Below are positions 36,099-47,929 of a stretch of DNA of 64,000 nt, piece after piece. Within the stretch, counting starts at the first letter, position 1. Each line of letters begins with the position of its first letter. Source of the stretch: Breviolum minutum Mf 1.05b.01 (Eukaryota > Sar > Dinophyceae > Suessiales > Symbiodiniaceae); the NCBI GenBank assembly GCA_000507305.1, contig DF240022.1, positions 18,627-82,626 on the forward strand, in the 5' to 3' direction. The notes beneath the pieces are model-generated. The model had not been told where the DNA came from, did not search any database, and saw only the letters and a program-made list of their open reading frames with translations. The position numbers and the translations under genes were made by a program.

Positions 36099-38865
36099 CT
36101 TGGCAATCTCCGAGTGTGGGGGGTTGCCGCGATCGCTGACCAGAATGCTACCTCCCAACTTGTGAATGTTTTCTACCTCACAGGTGGCAGTCGTAAACTT
36201 GGCACCAACGAACGGCTGAACAACTGAACAAGCAGTCTGACGTAAAAATGCACAAAACTTAAGCCAACTGCTCACGATGCGCCAATGTTTTTGTTCATTG
36301 CATTTGAGAGTATGCAGTATGCAGTATGCTTTCTTTCCTTAGCCTTAGCTTCCCACGTTTTCGGGTGTCAGCTGAACCTGGTCAGGGATGGGGCTTCACC
36401 AAATGAGTTGCTGCCAAGCATGCCCCATAGGATGCATCTGTGGGATGCTAAAACCCGCTCGTTTGCTGCAAATCTGCAAGAAATAGAACTGTTTCATGAG
36501 TTTTCATTCATTTTCTCTATTCCTGTGAGCTACGATACATCCAAAACATGACCAGATGAAGCAAAATCTGAGCCTGCCCTAAGATGCACATCCAAAAACC
36601 CTTTGGCAACCTCTATAATGCCAATGTTCAGCCAGGTAGCCCATTGGTCATCCATCACGCAACCCTTGTAGCCACCAATGATGCCATAGACAGTCTTCAT
36701 GCCATACCTGCCATGCAACAACTGTCTATACATCCGTCGGCTTTGGGTACTTTAGCAGTCCGTACAAGAGGGGTAGAAAAGCACGTCACTGAGGTGAGAA
36801 AAGGGTTATCATGCTGTGGGTCATCTTGAGCCATGAAAGTAGAGATGGTTCTTGATTGATTCAAACTCTTTGGAAAAGCAGCTTGGTATTTGGATAAAAC
36901 GGGAAGGTCAAGGAGGCATTTGCAAACAACACATGAGCAGTATGTTCATGCATTCTCTTAGGCCTGTCAATGCATCTATGGCATCTATGGATCTGTCAAT
37001 GTTGGAATCAACATCAACCATCTGAGACGATGAAAGGGCCGCAACCAGGGGCACGCATAAAGCAGCTGAACGATTTCACGGATGACGTTGTTCAGTCCAG
37101 GGCCTCATGTTGAACTGCTAAATAAAAATGTAAGGCTGGCAGGAGAAGGGTCATAAAACCGAAAATTCGAGCATATTCTAAAATATTCTTGCATTCCAAT
37201 CTTTGGCAAGGGTGTCCTGAAGTACAAGTTGCTGAGGCAGTCTAGAGACTATAGTTCGCTGGGAGGATTCTGGAAGTTAAAAGAATTTCCTTTTATATAG
37301 ATCCTTCTCGAATTTTAGATGCTATGCAGAAGGAATGCAATTTGCGATAGCTAGATTCTAGATTCAGAATGAAATTGAAATATCGCTGCGATTGCTGTAT
37401 CATGCAAATGGAGTGGCACGTGGTGTCGTAAGTCTCAAACATAAGCCGCCACAAGTAACAATCGCTGCTGCTGCCTGGCCAAATGGGAAAGCCACGGGAG
37501 ATAATGTCCTCCAGTCAGTCGGGAATGCCGCAAACATGCTGGGTCAACATCTGGTTCGTTCGTGTCAAAGTGAAGGGTCTGTGATGGACCAACGCGGCGG
37601 AACCTCGGCCCCGTGTAGGTGGAAGGGAAACCCCGGTGATTGGAAAGGGGATTTTGGGGTTTTAAGCTTCACATTTCCAAAGCAAATACCAAGTTTTTCA
37701 AACTACATGCTTTACAAAGTAAGAAGGCTGCACGAATACAACCTAGAACGAACACTCTGCAGGTGAAGAGTGCATACAGGTGGCTGCAAGTACTTTCTAG
37801 GAGCATTGTCAGCTGAGCCATCTCTTTCGAAGGACCTTGGCAACGTTTGGCACCGCTAGCGGCAAGCGCTGCGTCACTGCGGGAATGCAATCTCTGAAGT
37901 AAATCAACTCTGAGTATCGTTTTTCCAGATCCTCTTGCAATCTCTCTCTTTCAGGGCACCTTTGCCTGTACTGTTCCAAATCTGCATTGGAAAGGACTGC
38001 ATTTTCGTCCGTACCCCTGTCATCTCCCATTGGACGCCCAGCTGTGTAGTCCACCAGTCGTCTCTTAAGAACAAGGAGCCGTGCCTCGAAAATTGACCAG
38101 TGCTCTAAATCGGTTGGAAGATCGGGATGGAATACTTCAACGATCGTTGTGTTTCAAGTGGCAAATAAAAAGTATAAAGTGACATTCAAACATATAAGAA
38201 TGATATGCAATATTTGCACTGCTCTTTCTTTTTTAGCGGGTACCAACATGTGCCAAACATGCATGAGAAATAAGATGGACAAGATCAACCTGGGCCCAAA
38301 ACGACTGGTCGGCCAAAGAGCCTGACGGTGCGAACATGTCGAAGCTGTAGATGTTATCCAAAAAATCCCCCAGCAACAAATCGATGTAGTGCAATTAAAA
38401 CAAGTTAGATCACTTCAAATCTAGCGTCCTGTATCTTCATTCTGATGTCCTATCCATGTTAGTCCGGTCAGAATCATACCTGAATTCAGTCAACCATATT
38501 TTCATCTTTCGAGCTTTCCCGGTGCCTTTCAATTGACTTTCCATCTTCTTGGATGGGAACTTCTCACCAAGATTCACACCTTAGGTTGAAACCCTTGAGA
38601 CTGGAGAAATCAGACGAGACCCAAGTGAAGAACATGTGTGAAATGGACATGGGACGGGGGAATTATGTATACCTTCCACTCATCGAGCCAAGGCTTTAGG
38701 ATGCTTTAGGCATTTCATGGAATTTCACATTCATCGTTTTACAGCTAAGACAGCTGGCGCTGCGATTCGATGACTGCCAAGTCACATTGCAAGCGGTTGA
38801 TCGTGGAATTGGCCGGCAAAATCTCTGCCAATGCCTCAAAATCATCGTGAAGAAGTGTCAACTTG
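36099..38865 (-). CDS. PFK: 6-phosphofructokinase, copy D (N-terminal half; probably non-functional)
   Basis: Minus-strand exons: 38865-~38780 (EILPANSTINRLQCDL), 38084-37825 (86 codons plus two bases, coiled-coil-like: YRQRCPERERLQEDLEKRYS), 37603-37552 (RRVGPSQTLHFDTNEP), 37474-37441 (AAIVTCGGL), 37103-37055 (CPGLNNVIREIVQLLYA), 36707-36664 (YGMKTVYGIIGGYKG) and 36176-36099 (ENIHKLGGSILVSDRGNPPH). Lengths and phases agree for the run 38084 to 36664; an exon between 36664 and 36176 is missing. Donors are GA (37824, 37551), GT (37440, 37054, 36663) and GC (36098). The next expected motif, GGDG, is replaced (see 30931-36098), and TIDND, MGR and the C-terminal exons were not found in order. So this copy appears broken in the middle. 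It shares with copy C an N-terminal extension not usual in PFKs. Confidence 0.7.
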
Positions 38866-39596
38866 CTGCATGAATATAAAAAACACAAGATCATCAACCA
38901 AACCATTCTTTCATACATTCTCCCGCCCTCTGATGCTTGGAATATCTTAAAAGATTAGGTTGGACAAATGACGCCCTGCAAGCTGATGGCTGACTCGCGC
39001 AAAACAACACAGGAAGGAGCATCGTGGCATGGTGGACTAGGGTGCCAGCCAATGGTGTGGAAATCTTCTTCAGGTAATCTGATGACACCGGCTGGGAGCA
39101 ATTGGTGTTTTGTTGAGATCCGGGAGATTTGCAAATAATTGTATATAATCCAAATGAACCTTGATGCGTATTACACACAGGGGGGAAGGCGAATCTCCTA
39201 GCCAATATCGGACATTTTATGCCATGGATGGAACTGTTGAATTTCATGCATCGTGGCTCTGCTGTCGTACCGCGGCATTTCCCAGCCAGTCATCCTGAGA
39301 ATCGTCGCGCCTTCTTTGGGCATGGGTTGATACTTGAAACCTGCAAGCACTCCGTCATCCCAAAATATCCCAAAAGTGTATCAGATCAATACTGCAGTTT
39401 CCTTGTTGTTTTTGTACACAGACTGTATCATGCATACACACTCCTTCATGCCGGGCTCCCAAAAAGCAAAGTAAAAGCAAACTCATCTTCCAACGCAAGT
39501 GTTTCAACGGATATCATGGTGGCTTCAGAGAGGTTACAGGAATGCATGTTTGTACTTGCCATTCATCACTATGTATCATCACCGTGTATCAAAGAA

Positions 39597-39631
<35 letters not shown>

Positions 39632-40069
39632 TCATCTATCATCATCATCATCATCATCTTCTTCTTCTTCATCTATCATTTATCATCATCTTTACTCTAA
39701 ATTCACCGCAGAGGTCTTTTTTATGCTTCAAGTTAGGTTTCCTGACCATCAGGTTCAAAGCGCGGCTGCCCTGTAGTGAAGGCCATCCGACCAAACCATC
39801 GGCCCAAGGGATTCACGCGCTTGGGATGTGTCACACCTTGGTTAACCCAAGAAAGGGATGGTTTGATAAATGGTTTAATGGATTTTAATGGGACATCACT
39901 TGTTCCTTGGGATTTGATTTCTCATTGTATTTGAAAAGGGTTCGAAGCATGAACTTGTATGAAATGATACTGAATCAAAACAACCAAGCATTGCCTTTTT
40001 GCCAAGCCATCCCCTTCAGGACAGTCATGGACACCAAAAGACATGTCCGTCCCTGAGAGGCTAACAAGC
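38866..40069. other. No assignable gene; simple repeat inside
   Basis: 3' flank of PFK copy B. A minus-strand segment near 39320-39230 (ILRMTGWEMPRYDS) could be a last copy-B exon by position, but the match to the family end (FERLM..TGQPN) is poor. Confidence 0.3.
39599..39690. repeat. (ATC)n/(TTC)n tract
   Basis: Two runs of ATC units separated by a short interruption and a TTC run. Produces poly-Ser/Ile/His frames that are not genes. Confidence 0.9.
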
Positions 40070-43000
40070 ATGGATCGGGATGTAGACCGTCTTGCTATAC
40101 ATTCTTACCTTATCAAGGTGGCTGCAGGTGAGAGGAAAGGGACATCAAGTGGAAATGGCAATTGTGAAGAGCTGGAACACTTTCACCCTACCCATCCAAT
40201 AGCCAACCATCCTCCATTGCCAACTGCTCCGTACTAAGCATTGTACCACGGAGACACATGTGAGCCCTGCCAATGCGCCATGCACGGCATGCTCTGAGAG
40301 TGCACTAGCATAGGCACTATCATAGGCATTGGCCTTGACCGAACGCACCTTAGCTTCAAAATGAAAGAGGCTTTTGCAGCATACAGAAGTACACATTAAG
40401 CAAATATATAATATAAAGATCTCTTGTTTGTGTTCGAAAATAACAGAATTACATGTACTACCATAGCATTTAATCGTAAAGATCAAGGTACGTCGGTACG
40501 TCACAAACATTCATGGCTGTCATTGCACCGCATCATGATGCTGGCTGGCTTACTTCAAGACTAAGGCTTGTAGGATTGTGGCTCCCATGCTGTGCCATTC
40601 GTCCCAAAATGACACATCACTGAGATGCCTGCCATGTATGTTGGGTCGATGTATTTGATCCTTAGAAAGTCTTGAGACTTCCAAGTTGAGATGCAAAGTA
40701 ATGCAGAGGTGTGCAAGAATGGGTGTGGCTGGCCACATCTCTTTCCAATCAACTCCCGATTTCTTTTCACAGTATCTAATTTGGGACATATCTGCAGTGC
40801 ACATATCTCCCTGGGCTCATTGCGTCAGTGGCTTGCCCTTCTCCTCAAGAGCAATCAACTACTTTTTTTCGAATCCATCAACAAGAACTCAAGTGATTTT
40901 CAATCGGAGAGCTTTCCAGTCCTTAAAGCGGCTCAACACTTGGTCTCGCAACCAAATACCGACATCACCTGGCTGTATTCCAGCTTTAACCCTGCAGTGA
41001 AGCTGCAAGAGGATGGTTATGATGAGCATATGCATCTTCAAGATCGAACAAAAAACCCACGCCTTCCATTGAAACACCAGCACTGCGGAAGAGAGTCTGT
41101 TTGGCGCCATCTGCCACCTAGGAGAAAACGCATATACCAGGGTGACGCCGTAGATGGATGTAGATGGCATCATCTCGCCCAAAAGGTGGGTGTTGCAAAG
41201 GGGTCACCAATTGTGGCAGAGGGTATTACGTAAGAGTTTGTATCACCTACATCCAGTGAAGGAGCATGTTTTCTCAAGAACCTCAATGTTGGAAAAGTGG
41301 TGATTTCCCTTTTCCCTAATGTATGCGTTGTGAGGGAAATCGACTTAAGAACAGCTGATAATACATCCGGCGCATCGCCTTTGGTAGGAGTACGATTGAC
41401 TGAGAAAAATCAGGACCAACAGTTGCAAACTGGGATTCAGACCACAATTACTGCATAGCCTTTTGTCGCCATGATCTCTTCGCAATGACTCAGGACCTAC
41501 CATTCTTAGCCATTCTTAGCCAAGGCCGACTCCGGCGGCAAAGTTGACCAAGGTGACTGTCTGATATGTTTTTTCAGATTTTTCCATTTGCCTTCTCCAG
41601 GTCGATTTCCATTTCAGGCAGTAAGCCTTAGGTTGAAGTTCATGGATCAATGTAATCTACCTTTTTGGCACGGTGGAAGTGCCCAACCCTTTACATAAAA
41701 CTAAGCTTCTGAAGTTGGATGTTTTTTCTTTTGAGGGGGGCTCATGCGTGGCGTGTTGGGTATGACCAAGCTGCTAGAAAATGCGTATATCTTGTTATCT
41801 GGTATCGTACAGGTATGTACCAAATTTTGAATATCCATAGATTTCTTCGAATTACAAACAAATATAAACAGCAAATCGACTATCCCCTCTCTGTACCCAT
41901 TCAAGCACATCCCTTCACCTTGATATATCCAAGAGCATCATCTGCTACAAATGGGTGCCCCAACAAACATCAACGTTGCGTGCTGCCATGGTGGCATTCA
42001 TCGCCAGGAAGCCACTATTAGCTCCGAGGAGCTTCACCTGGATGTTTGGTGGGCACCTTTTGGTGGATTATTTGGGTGTTTCCAAAAATGGTGGTACCCC
42101 AAAATGGATGGTTTATAATGGAAAACCCTATTAACAATGGGATGATTTTGGGGGGTACCACTATTTTTGGAAACACCCATTTCTCATTCTGACAAAAAAA
42201 ATGATACCAAATGATATGAACATGTTTTTTTCTACCACACTGCAGAAAAATAATCTCACCAAAATCTCCAGATGTGTTTTTCTTCCTGGGCCCCCAGTAC
42301 CATGCCAATACAATTCGCATTGCAGGTTGCTTCCACATAGGCTGCACTGATGCAATCCCGAGCCTGCACCGTCAAGGTGCAAATCACCCACATCAAACGG
42401 GTGATTCTCAACACATCTCGGAGCAGTGTGGCAGCACACCTCCGTGCAGGCTGTATCAAAGCCAAAACTGGTGTCCACCATCATGAGGTCGTTATCGACG
42501 GTGCAAGGCACTGCCACCTTGGAGTTTGATGGTGGGGAATTTTTTAGTGGGGATTTGGTGGGGGGATTTGGTGGGCGAAATTGCCATGATGATTGACAAA
42601 TGACAATATACACTACAGAGTGACCAGACTATATGTAAATAGACAGTTAGCATGGTGTATGATAGGGAATGTATGAAAAATGAACATCTACGTACGCCGT
42701 TATGTGCCTCCCCTGCCCACAAGAAATCCAAATGCGAAAGCTGGGTTTTCTGGATGGATTTTGCCCTAAGAACCCCCGCCAACGAACATTCGTGATCGAT
42801 GGACTTCAAGACCTGAGCAAGTCAACAGCTAGGCTTTCAGCGGGACAAATTGCAAACCAAGTTGAAATTCCCGTACCTGTGGAACTGCTTTTGTTCTCAT
42901 TTCCATTCATTTCTGCCTTTTTTGCCACTTCCACTTTTGCAATCATTTTGGGAAAGGCAACTGCAAGGCACACTTTCCCCCAACCAACAGCTCCACCTAT

Positions 43001-46000
43001 CATGGTCCACCAGGCTGGGATCTCCAAGCAGACGCCAGTTGCAAGGCTCCTTTGTGAGCACCATCACCACCCAGAATGAAGAGCTGCTTGCAATTGCGCC
43101 TGATGGTGGATTGTCATTAAACTCTCTGATATCAACAAGGCTCTGAGATGATATATGAGAAGAGTAAGAATACATGACAATACTCATCCAATAAACTTAA
43201 ACACAAATGGCACCAATGAAATGTGGTTAATCTTCGCAGCAACGATTAAATTCTCATCTTAATGTCGAGGCACCGGAAGAGCATCTGCGCCATGTCGGCG
43301 TGTCTGGCCTTGCGAGGTCACCCTTTACGAAACTGGCATTAAACATCATCAACATATATAGTTATTATATAAATCGTGTGTATATGTAGATCAAACTTTG
43401 TTGAGATGGCCAACTGTGAATCCATGAAAGTGGGAAATACGCTCAAACAAAGTTTGCTGCAAAAAACCACAGCCCATGAGGCATCATGCGGCAAAACGAT
43501 GTAAAAGAGGCTCCCCAAATCCATGACCTCGCCACGCTCGTTGGCTAGGATACTGCCGGGCTTGTTGTGAATGTCCTCCAAATGCGCTGTGGAAAATCGA
43601 GGCCGCTTTGAACTACACTAAGCGGAACATATCCTGTCTTGAAGAAAATTTGTTGAACTGCCTTTGACAGGGGGTAAGTTGGTTCAATCCCTACTTGAAT
43701 CTACTTGTGAAATATTGACGCCACACCTTGAATTCTATGATTCTATGTCTGTAGTTGGAGTAATCTGACTAACTGGTTCGATGTCTGATTGGCATTGATG
43801 GATCGCTTACCACCGGCATCACGCCGGTCACATCAGTTATATAAGAGATTTAAGCATACTCCAACTCAGCTCCAAGTTACGACATGCATTGCATCGGATC
43901 TCCACGAATCTGATGAATTCACCATGGCATGGTGCTCCTGGACCAATTCATAAGTGAGCTCGATCCAATTGTCATCCTCCGAAAGGCCACTGAAACCTCC
44001 TTGCACTCCGAAGATATGAGGCACCTGCCACGTGAACACAACCCCAGTGACAAACGAAACCCATCGTTTTAGACGTGACCCATTGACACATCACATCCTC
44101 CCAAATATCTGATATCTGTCTTAGCCGTAGCCATTGACAGTTGGTGAACTTCAGCATTTGGTAAGAAGTGAGACCAGCCAGCTGCACGCCATAGGACTTG
44201 AGTGTATGGAAAATGCCACCTGGGCATCAAAGCCATCTGACAAGGGAGGCTTGAGTGAGGTTATGTAGGATTAGATATTAGATGATCCTGCCGAGTGCTT
44301 AAATAAACTGCTGAAATAAAGGTCTGAAAGCACCAGAAACTAAGTGAAGGAGTTCAGCATCTCCTAAGATCGCTGCTGTCTCTCTTTTTGATGCTACTGT
44401 ACACTGCTGGTGGCAAGGCCGTACAGGGGGCACGACTATGCGCTGTGACTAGCTGGCCCTTGCGTTTACCAAAGCAACGTGTATGACCCCATTCTTGATA
44501 CAACAGCAAAGAAAACCCAAGGACGAATGGCACCATAAACATGAGCTGTCTCGATTGGACTGCTGCTACAAGCCCTTTCCCGCCTAACTTCAGAGATATC
44601 AAACATCTATGTGACGGAAGAAACAAGCACGTCAAGAAAATCAAACACATTCATCAATCATTCATCATGTTTCCTCGGAACCTTGGGAAAGATGCGCGTA
44701 TCGTGGTGCTTTGTACAAATCACCGCGATGGCTGAATCTCCTCTCTAGCCCCTCACAGTGATGGAAGTTGCAGAATCCGGGCATCTCACAAGGACGCTTC
44801 CCAACACATTGCTAGAGAATATCTAGCTGCTTGTTTAGCTCAACATTGGGTTCCAAACAAACTGCCATTTTTAGTATTGTGGGGCGGTTAGCTATTGTGC
44901 CCCATACCGATGCCGGTCTGAAGATAGCCTAGGCATGCACAAGCTTCATCTGGCAGATCTCGGATCATTTGGAGATGCCATGACTCTTCAAGCAACCGGC
45001 AATCCTAGCTACTCAATGCGAAATCTGCTCGCCTTTGATACAGGCCTCGGTCGCAACAAAAATATGGCATGGCCACAATATGCGAAGAATTCCAAGGGTG
45101 GAGATCTTACAGCAACAGTAGAAAAAACTTGTTTGTGTTGCGAGTGTTTCTTGGCAATTCCAGTGCCTAGATCAATCAACTACCATCAGCTTGTTGTAGA
45201 TTTACACTGCAGGTTTCTGAAATTTGTTGGGGACACTTACATCTTCCTTCTCTCAACTGAGCAAGTATCATTTGGTTGTCTCACACCGCCGCAGCATTGA
45301 TCACTTAACATCACTACATATCCGCTGATGTTTTCCCCTATCACTTGAATGGGACGCCAGCACGCAATTCAGCTTGCACCATTGATCACAAATATATCTA
45401 GCCAAATTCTAAAATTTCACTAACTTGGAAGGCCCTGATTAATTCCGGGAGTGTTCCAAAGGAAAGTCCTACTAACATGCTCAGGCTCGCATGCCATGCA
45501 CCCAGGAAACAATGGTTAGAGCAGAATGCTGTAGAAATTACAAGAAAATTTGGGTTCGCTTCGTTGTTTGGCAGGTCTTCTTTTAAGGCTTTCTCTATCT
45601 GCAAACGTTAGTGGAAACACGAAATGGGACAATCGTTCGTCTCTGCGTAGGCACAGATTTTTTTCCATCCCATGGAATTTCAGGATTTTTTGATTTAACA
45701 CCCTGCGAATAATAGCTCAAGAAATTGATTGATCAAGGCATCTTGGCTTGTTTTTGCAAATGACATCCCTTTTGATTTGGACCCCCTGACATTGTGCCTC
45801 TGTATCAGCAGCAACCAAGAGAATTTATAGGGAGATTGCATGAGATTCCCTATGCAAACCTTGAAACCTTTGGGCGACCAAGGTGCTTTGGAAGCAGATC
45901 CTGCTCCAAAAGATGGTTTGACCTCTGTCTCTCTACTGGTGAAATCATTTTTCCTTGGTTTGGAGAAACAATGTAAGCCAATGGAGGAGAAGTATCTGAT

Positions 46001-47929
46001 CAATGATATCAATATGGTGTGTGTAACAACTGTGAAGGTTGTAGGTCTTGATTTCTACCTACGTTTTGCCTACCAGCTGTCTAGCTGCAGGTTCGTAGAT
46101 TGAACGAAACCCGAAGATGCTCCATGACACCTTGTGGTTTGAATATCGATGCCTGATGGGTTGGCCAAGCATCACTGGCTTACAGCCATCTGCAGAGCCG
46201 CAGTACAGATTCCGCAAATTGCAGTAGTTAGTGGATCCATCGGCGATGGAAAACACCTGTGTTGCAGTCACACTTATCAGGACATGGCTGAGCGAATGAC
46301 TTTGGCGCTCTTGTCTAGATGTACCGACATACTAAGCTGACTGTGACGATATGACCCGACACAACAGATGCTGTCTGCAGGTTTCAACTTGAAAGACCGT
46401 AAAACTTGACGGCCTGCGATTCTGAGCAGCCCATAATCATACCTGACAACTGCACTTCATCCACGAGATCAACATGCTTTTAACGTACAGTAATTCTGCA
46501 TTTTCAAACAAAACGTCCAAGAGTTTAAAAAACATCAACGCATGGGATGCGGAAATTTGATCCATGATATTCCTGTCATTGCGTATTTGGCAAACATGGT
46601 GGCAAAGTTGCCACCGTTTTCCCTGAATTGCGCCAAGCATCACCTGCCAGACGTCGCTGCAAGCGTCAGGATCATTTTGTCCTATCTGGGTCATGAGAGT
46701 CAAGAGCTTCTTCCAAAGATACGATTTGGCATTGATTGGCAACATGATCATTTGACAGGCCCTAAAATCTACAGTATAGGTTTCTACTCATATGAACGCT
46801 TCTGAGGGGATTTGGAGAGTTCCCCTAATTTGTTTTTAATTTTGAACGTCCTCATATCCCATTTCCATCCATTTCCCAAACATTCACGGCCCGCTCCGTG
46901 AACTTCTTGTTGCCCGTCACCCTTTGCAACTGAATCTCTGAGGAGGAATCCGACACAATGCTGTAGGTTCCTCTCAGCTAGGAGTTCGGTTGCAGGTGTT
47001 AAACATTAAAAACACATCATCAAACTTGTGGATTCACAGTGGCACGTCATTTTGAAGTACACCCCTTGTCTTGTTCCGCAGTTTTCGCCTCCGTTGTGAG
47101 GATCATGCCATGTAGGGGACTGCACACGTGCTTTGACTTCCTCATGCACATCTTGGCACGAAGCCGAAGCAATGGCTACAACCTGCGCTGCAATGGACAT
47201 GGGTTTAGTGGCCACCATCACCAAAACCCAAAAAAATACTTGGCAAAAGGGGCTTCATAGAAATGATAGATCCCCTTTTACTTTAATCAATGGCACCTTT
47301 TCCAAGAAGCTGCAAAAGCCCATTGGGGGCAGGAAGGGCTTGTCATGATGGTGAGAATCCTTTGGCTCCTGCTATGCCATAGCAAACACCTATGGCACCT
47401 ATGTGTAGACATACATTTAGACAATTGAGCATCTTTCACATCTAACAAACAAAAGGATCTCTTTAAAAAAAACCTGTTTGAAGTTTGAAGTTGGTGTCAC
47501 CCAGGTCCGCCATCAGTGGCCTTTGCAGATGCATGGATAAAGGATTTTGATCCAGGACACTTCATGGCCGCGACATGTGTCAGCATACAAACCCAGAATG
47601 CTCGAGATAACACCATGGCACGAAAGGTTTTTGGTCGTTGGCTTGAGCAAGGTGTGACTTCAGTGGAAAGACTTTTGGATACCCTTTGCGTACTTCCTTC
47701 CCACAAAATATCGGAAGGATGCCAATCAAAATGGTTCAGCAGAATCTGCACAATGTGATGAAATGATATCAAATGCGCAGCTGGCATGTACTCAGCTTAG
47801 GGTGATTCCAGAGTTCAATGGTCAGCCTGTTTTTTTTTACCTACCTGTCTGGGAAACCATACGGATTGCCACATTCTCTCCAGGACAAAGGCCACCACAA
47901 ATGACGATGGCGGAACAGGACATTGCATC
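40070..47929 (-). CDS. PFK: 6-phosphofructokinase-like, copy B (altered active site)
   Basis: Minus-strand exons: 47929-47845 (SAIVICGGLCPGENVAIRM), 44024-43938 (FGVQGGFSGLSEDDNWIELT), 43575-43533 (DIHNKPGSILANER), 43099-~43030 (FILGGDGAHKGALQLA), 42517-42440 ([24 protein letters not shown]), 42363-42301 (AAYVEATCNANCIGM), 42037-41965 (VKLLGANSGFLAMNATMAAR), ~41462-41425 (GYAVIV), 40968-40902 (GDVGIWLRDQVLSRF), 40660-40633 (IKYIDPTYM), 40348-40247 (SEHAVHGALAG) and 40090-40070 (TVYIPIH). Most lengths are exact for the phase. GGDGT has become GGDGA, PKTIDND is PCTVDND and LMGR is LLGA: the Lys and Arg that contact substrate are gone, while the reading frame stays open. That suggests a pseudoenzyme rather than simple decay. 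Donors GT, GC and GA all occur. The 3.8-kb first gap and the exons around 41.9-41.0 kb are incompletely resolved, and the last exon was not found. Confidence 0.75.
42074..42178. mobile_element. 105-bp MITE-like element with target duplication
   Basis: The ends GGGTGTTTCCAAAAAT and its reverse complement form terminal inverted repeats. The arms stay complementary for about 27 bases with one mismatch and then, after a two-base offset, for a few more. The element is flanked on both sides by ATTT (42070-42073 and 42179-42182), which looks like a 4-bp target-site duplication. It sits in the 263-bp intron of PFK copy B between 42301 and 42037. I recall protein-like translations of a similar element from predicted proteins of coral symbionts, but I cannot check this here. 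Confidence 0.8.
44025..47844. other. Long putative intron of PFK copy B, content unresolved
   Basis: Several open stretches: minus strand 46730-46560 (TQIGQNDPDACSDVWQVM), minus 45790-45695 (SFAKTSQDALINQFLELLFA), minus 44580-44380 (a hydrophobic QLMFMVPFVLGFSLLLYQE) and a plus-strand frame 44935-45300. None has a family match. Compared with copies C and D, one or more PFK exons (VIRE, YKG) should lie here. Confidence 0.3.

Noticed and set aside
39219..39888. 185-codon plus-strand frame with poly-Ile and poly-Ser
   Set aside because: The open length comes from the (ATC)n/(TTC)n tract; no domain on either side.
42018..42347. Minus-strand frame containing FPKIVVPP and similar words
   Set aside because: It is a translation of the 105-bp inverted-repeat element and intron sequence, not an exon.
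44935..45300. 121-codon plus-strand frame with a plausible composition
   Set aside because: No domain, no splice or leader context, and it opposes the strand of every supported gene; kept only as unresolved sequence.
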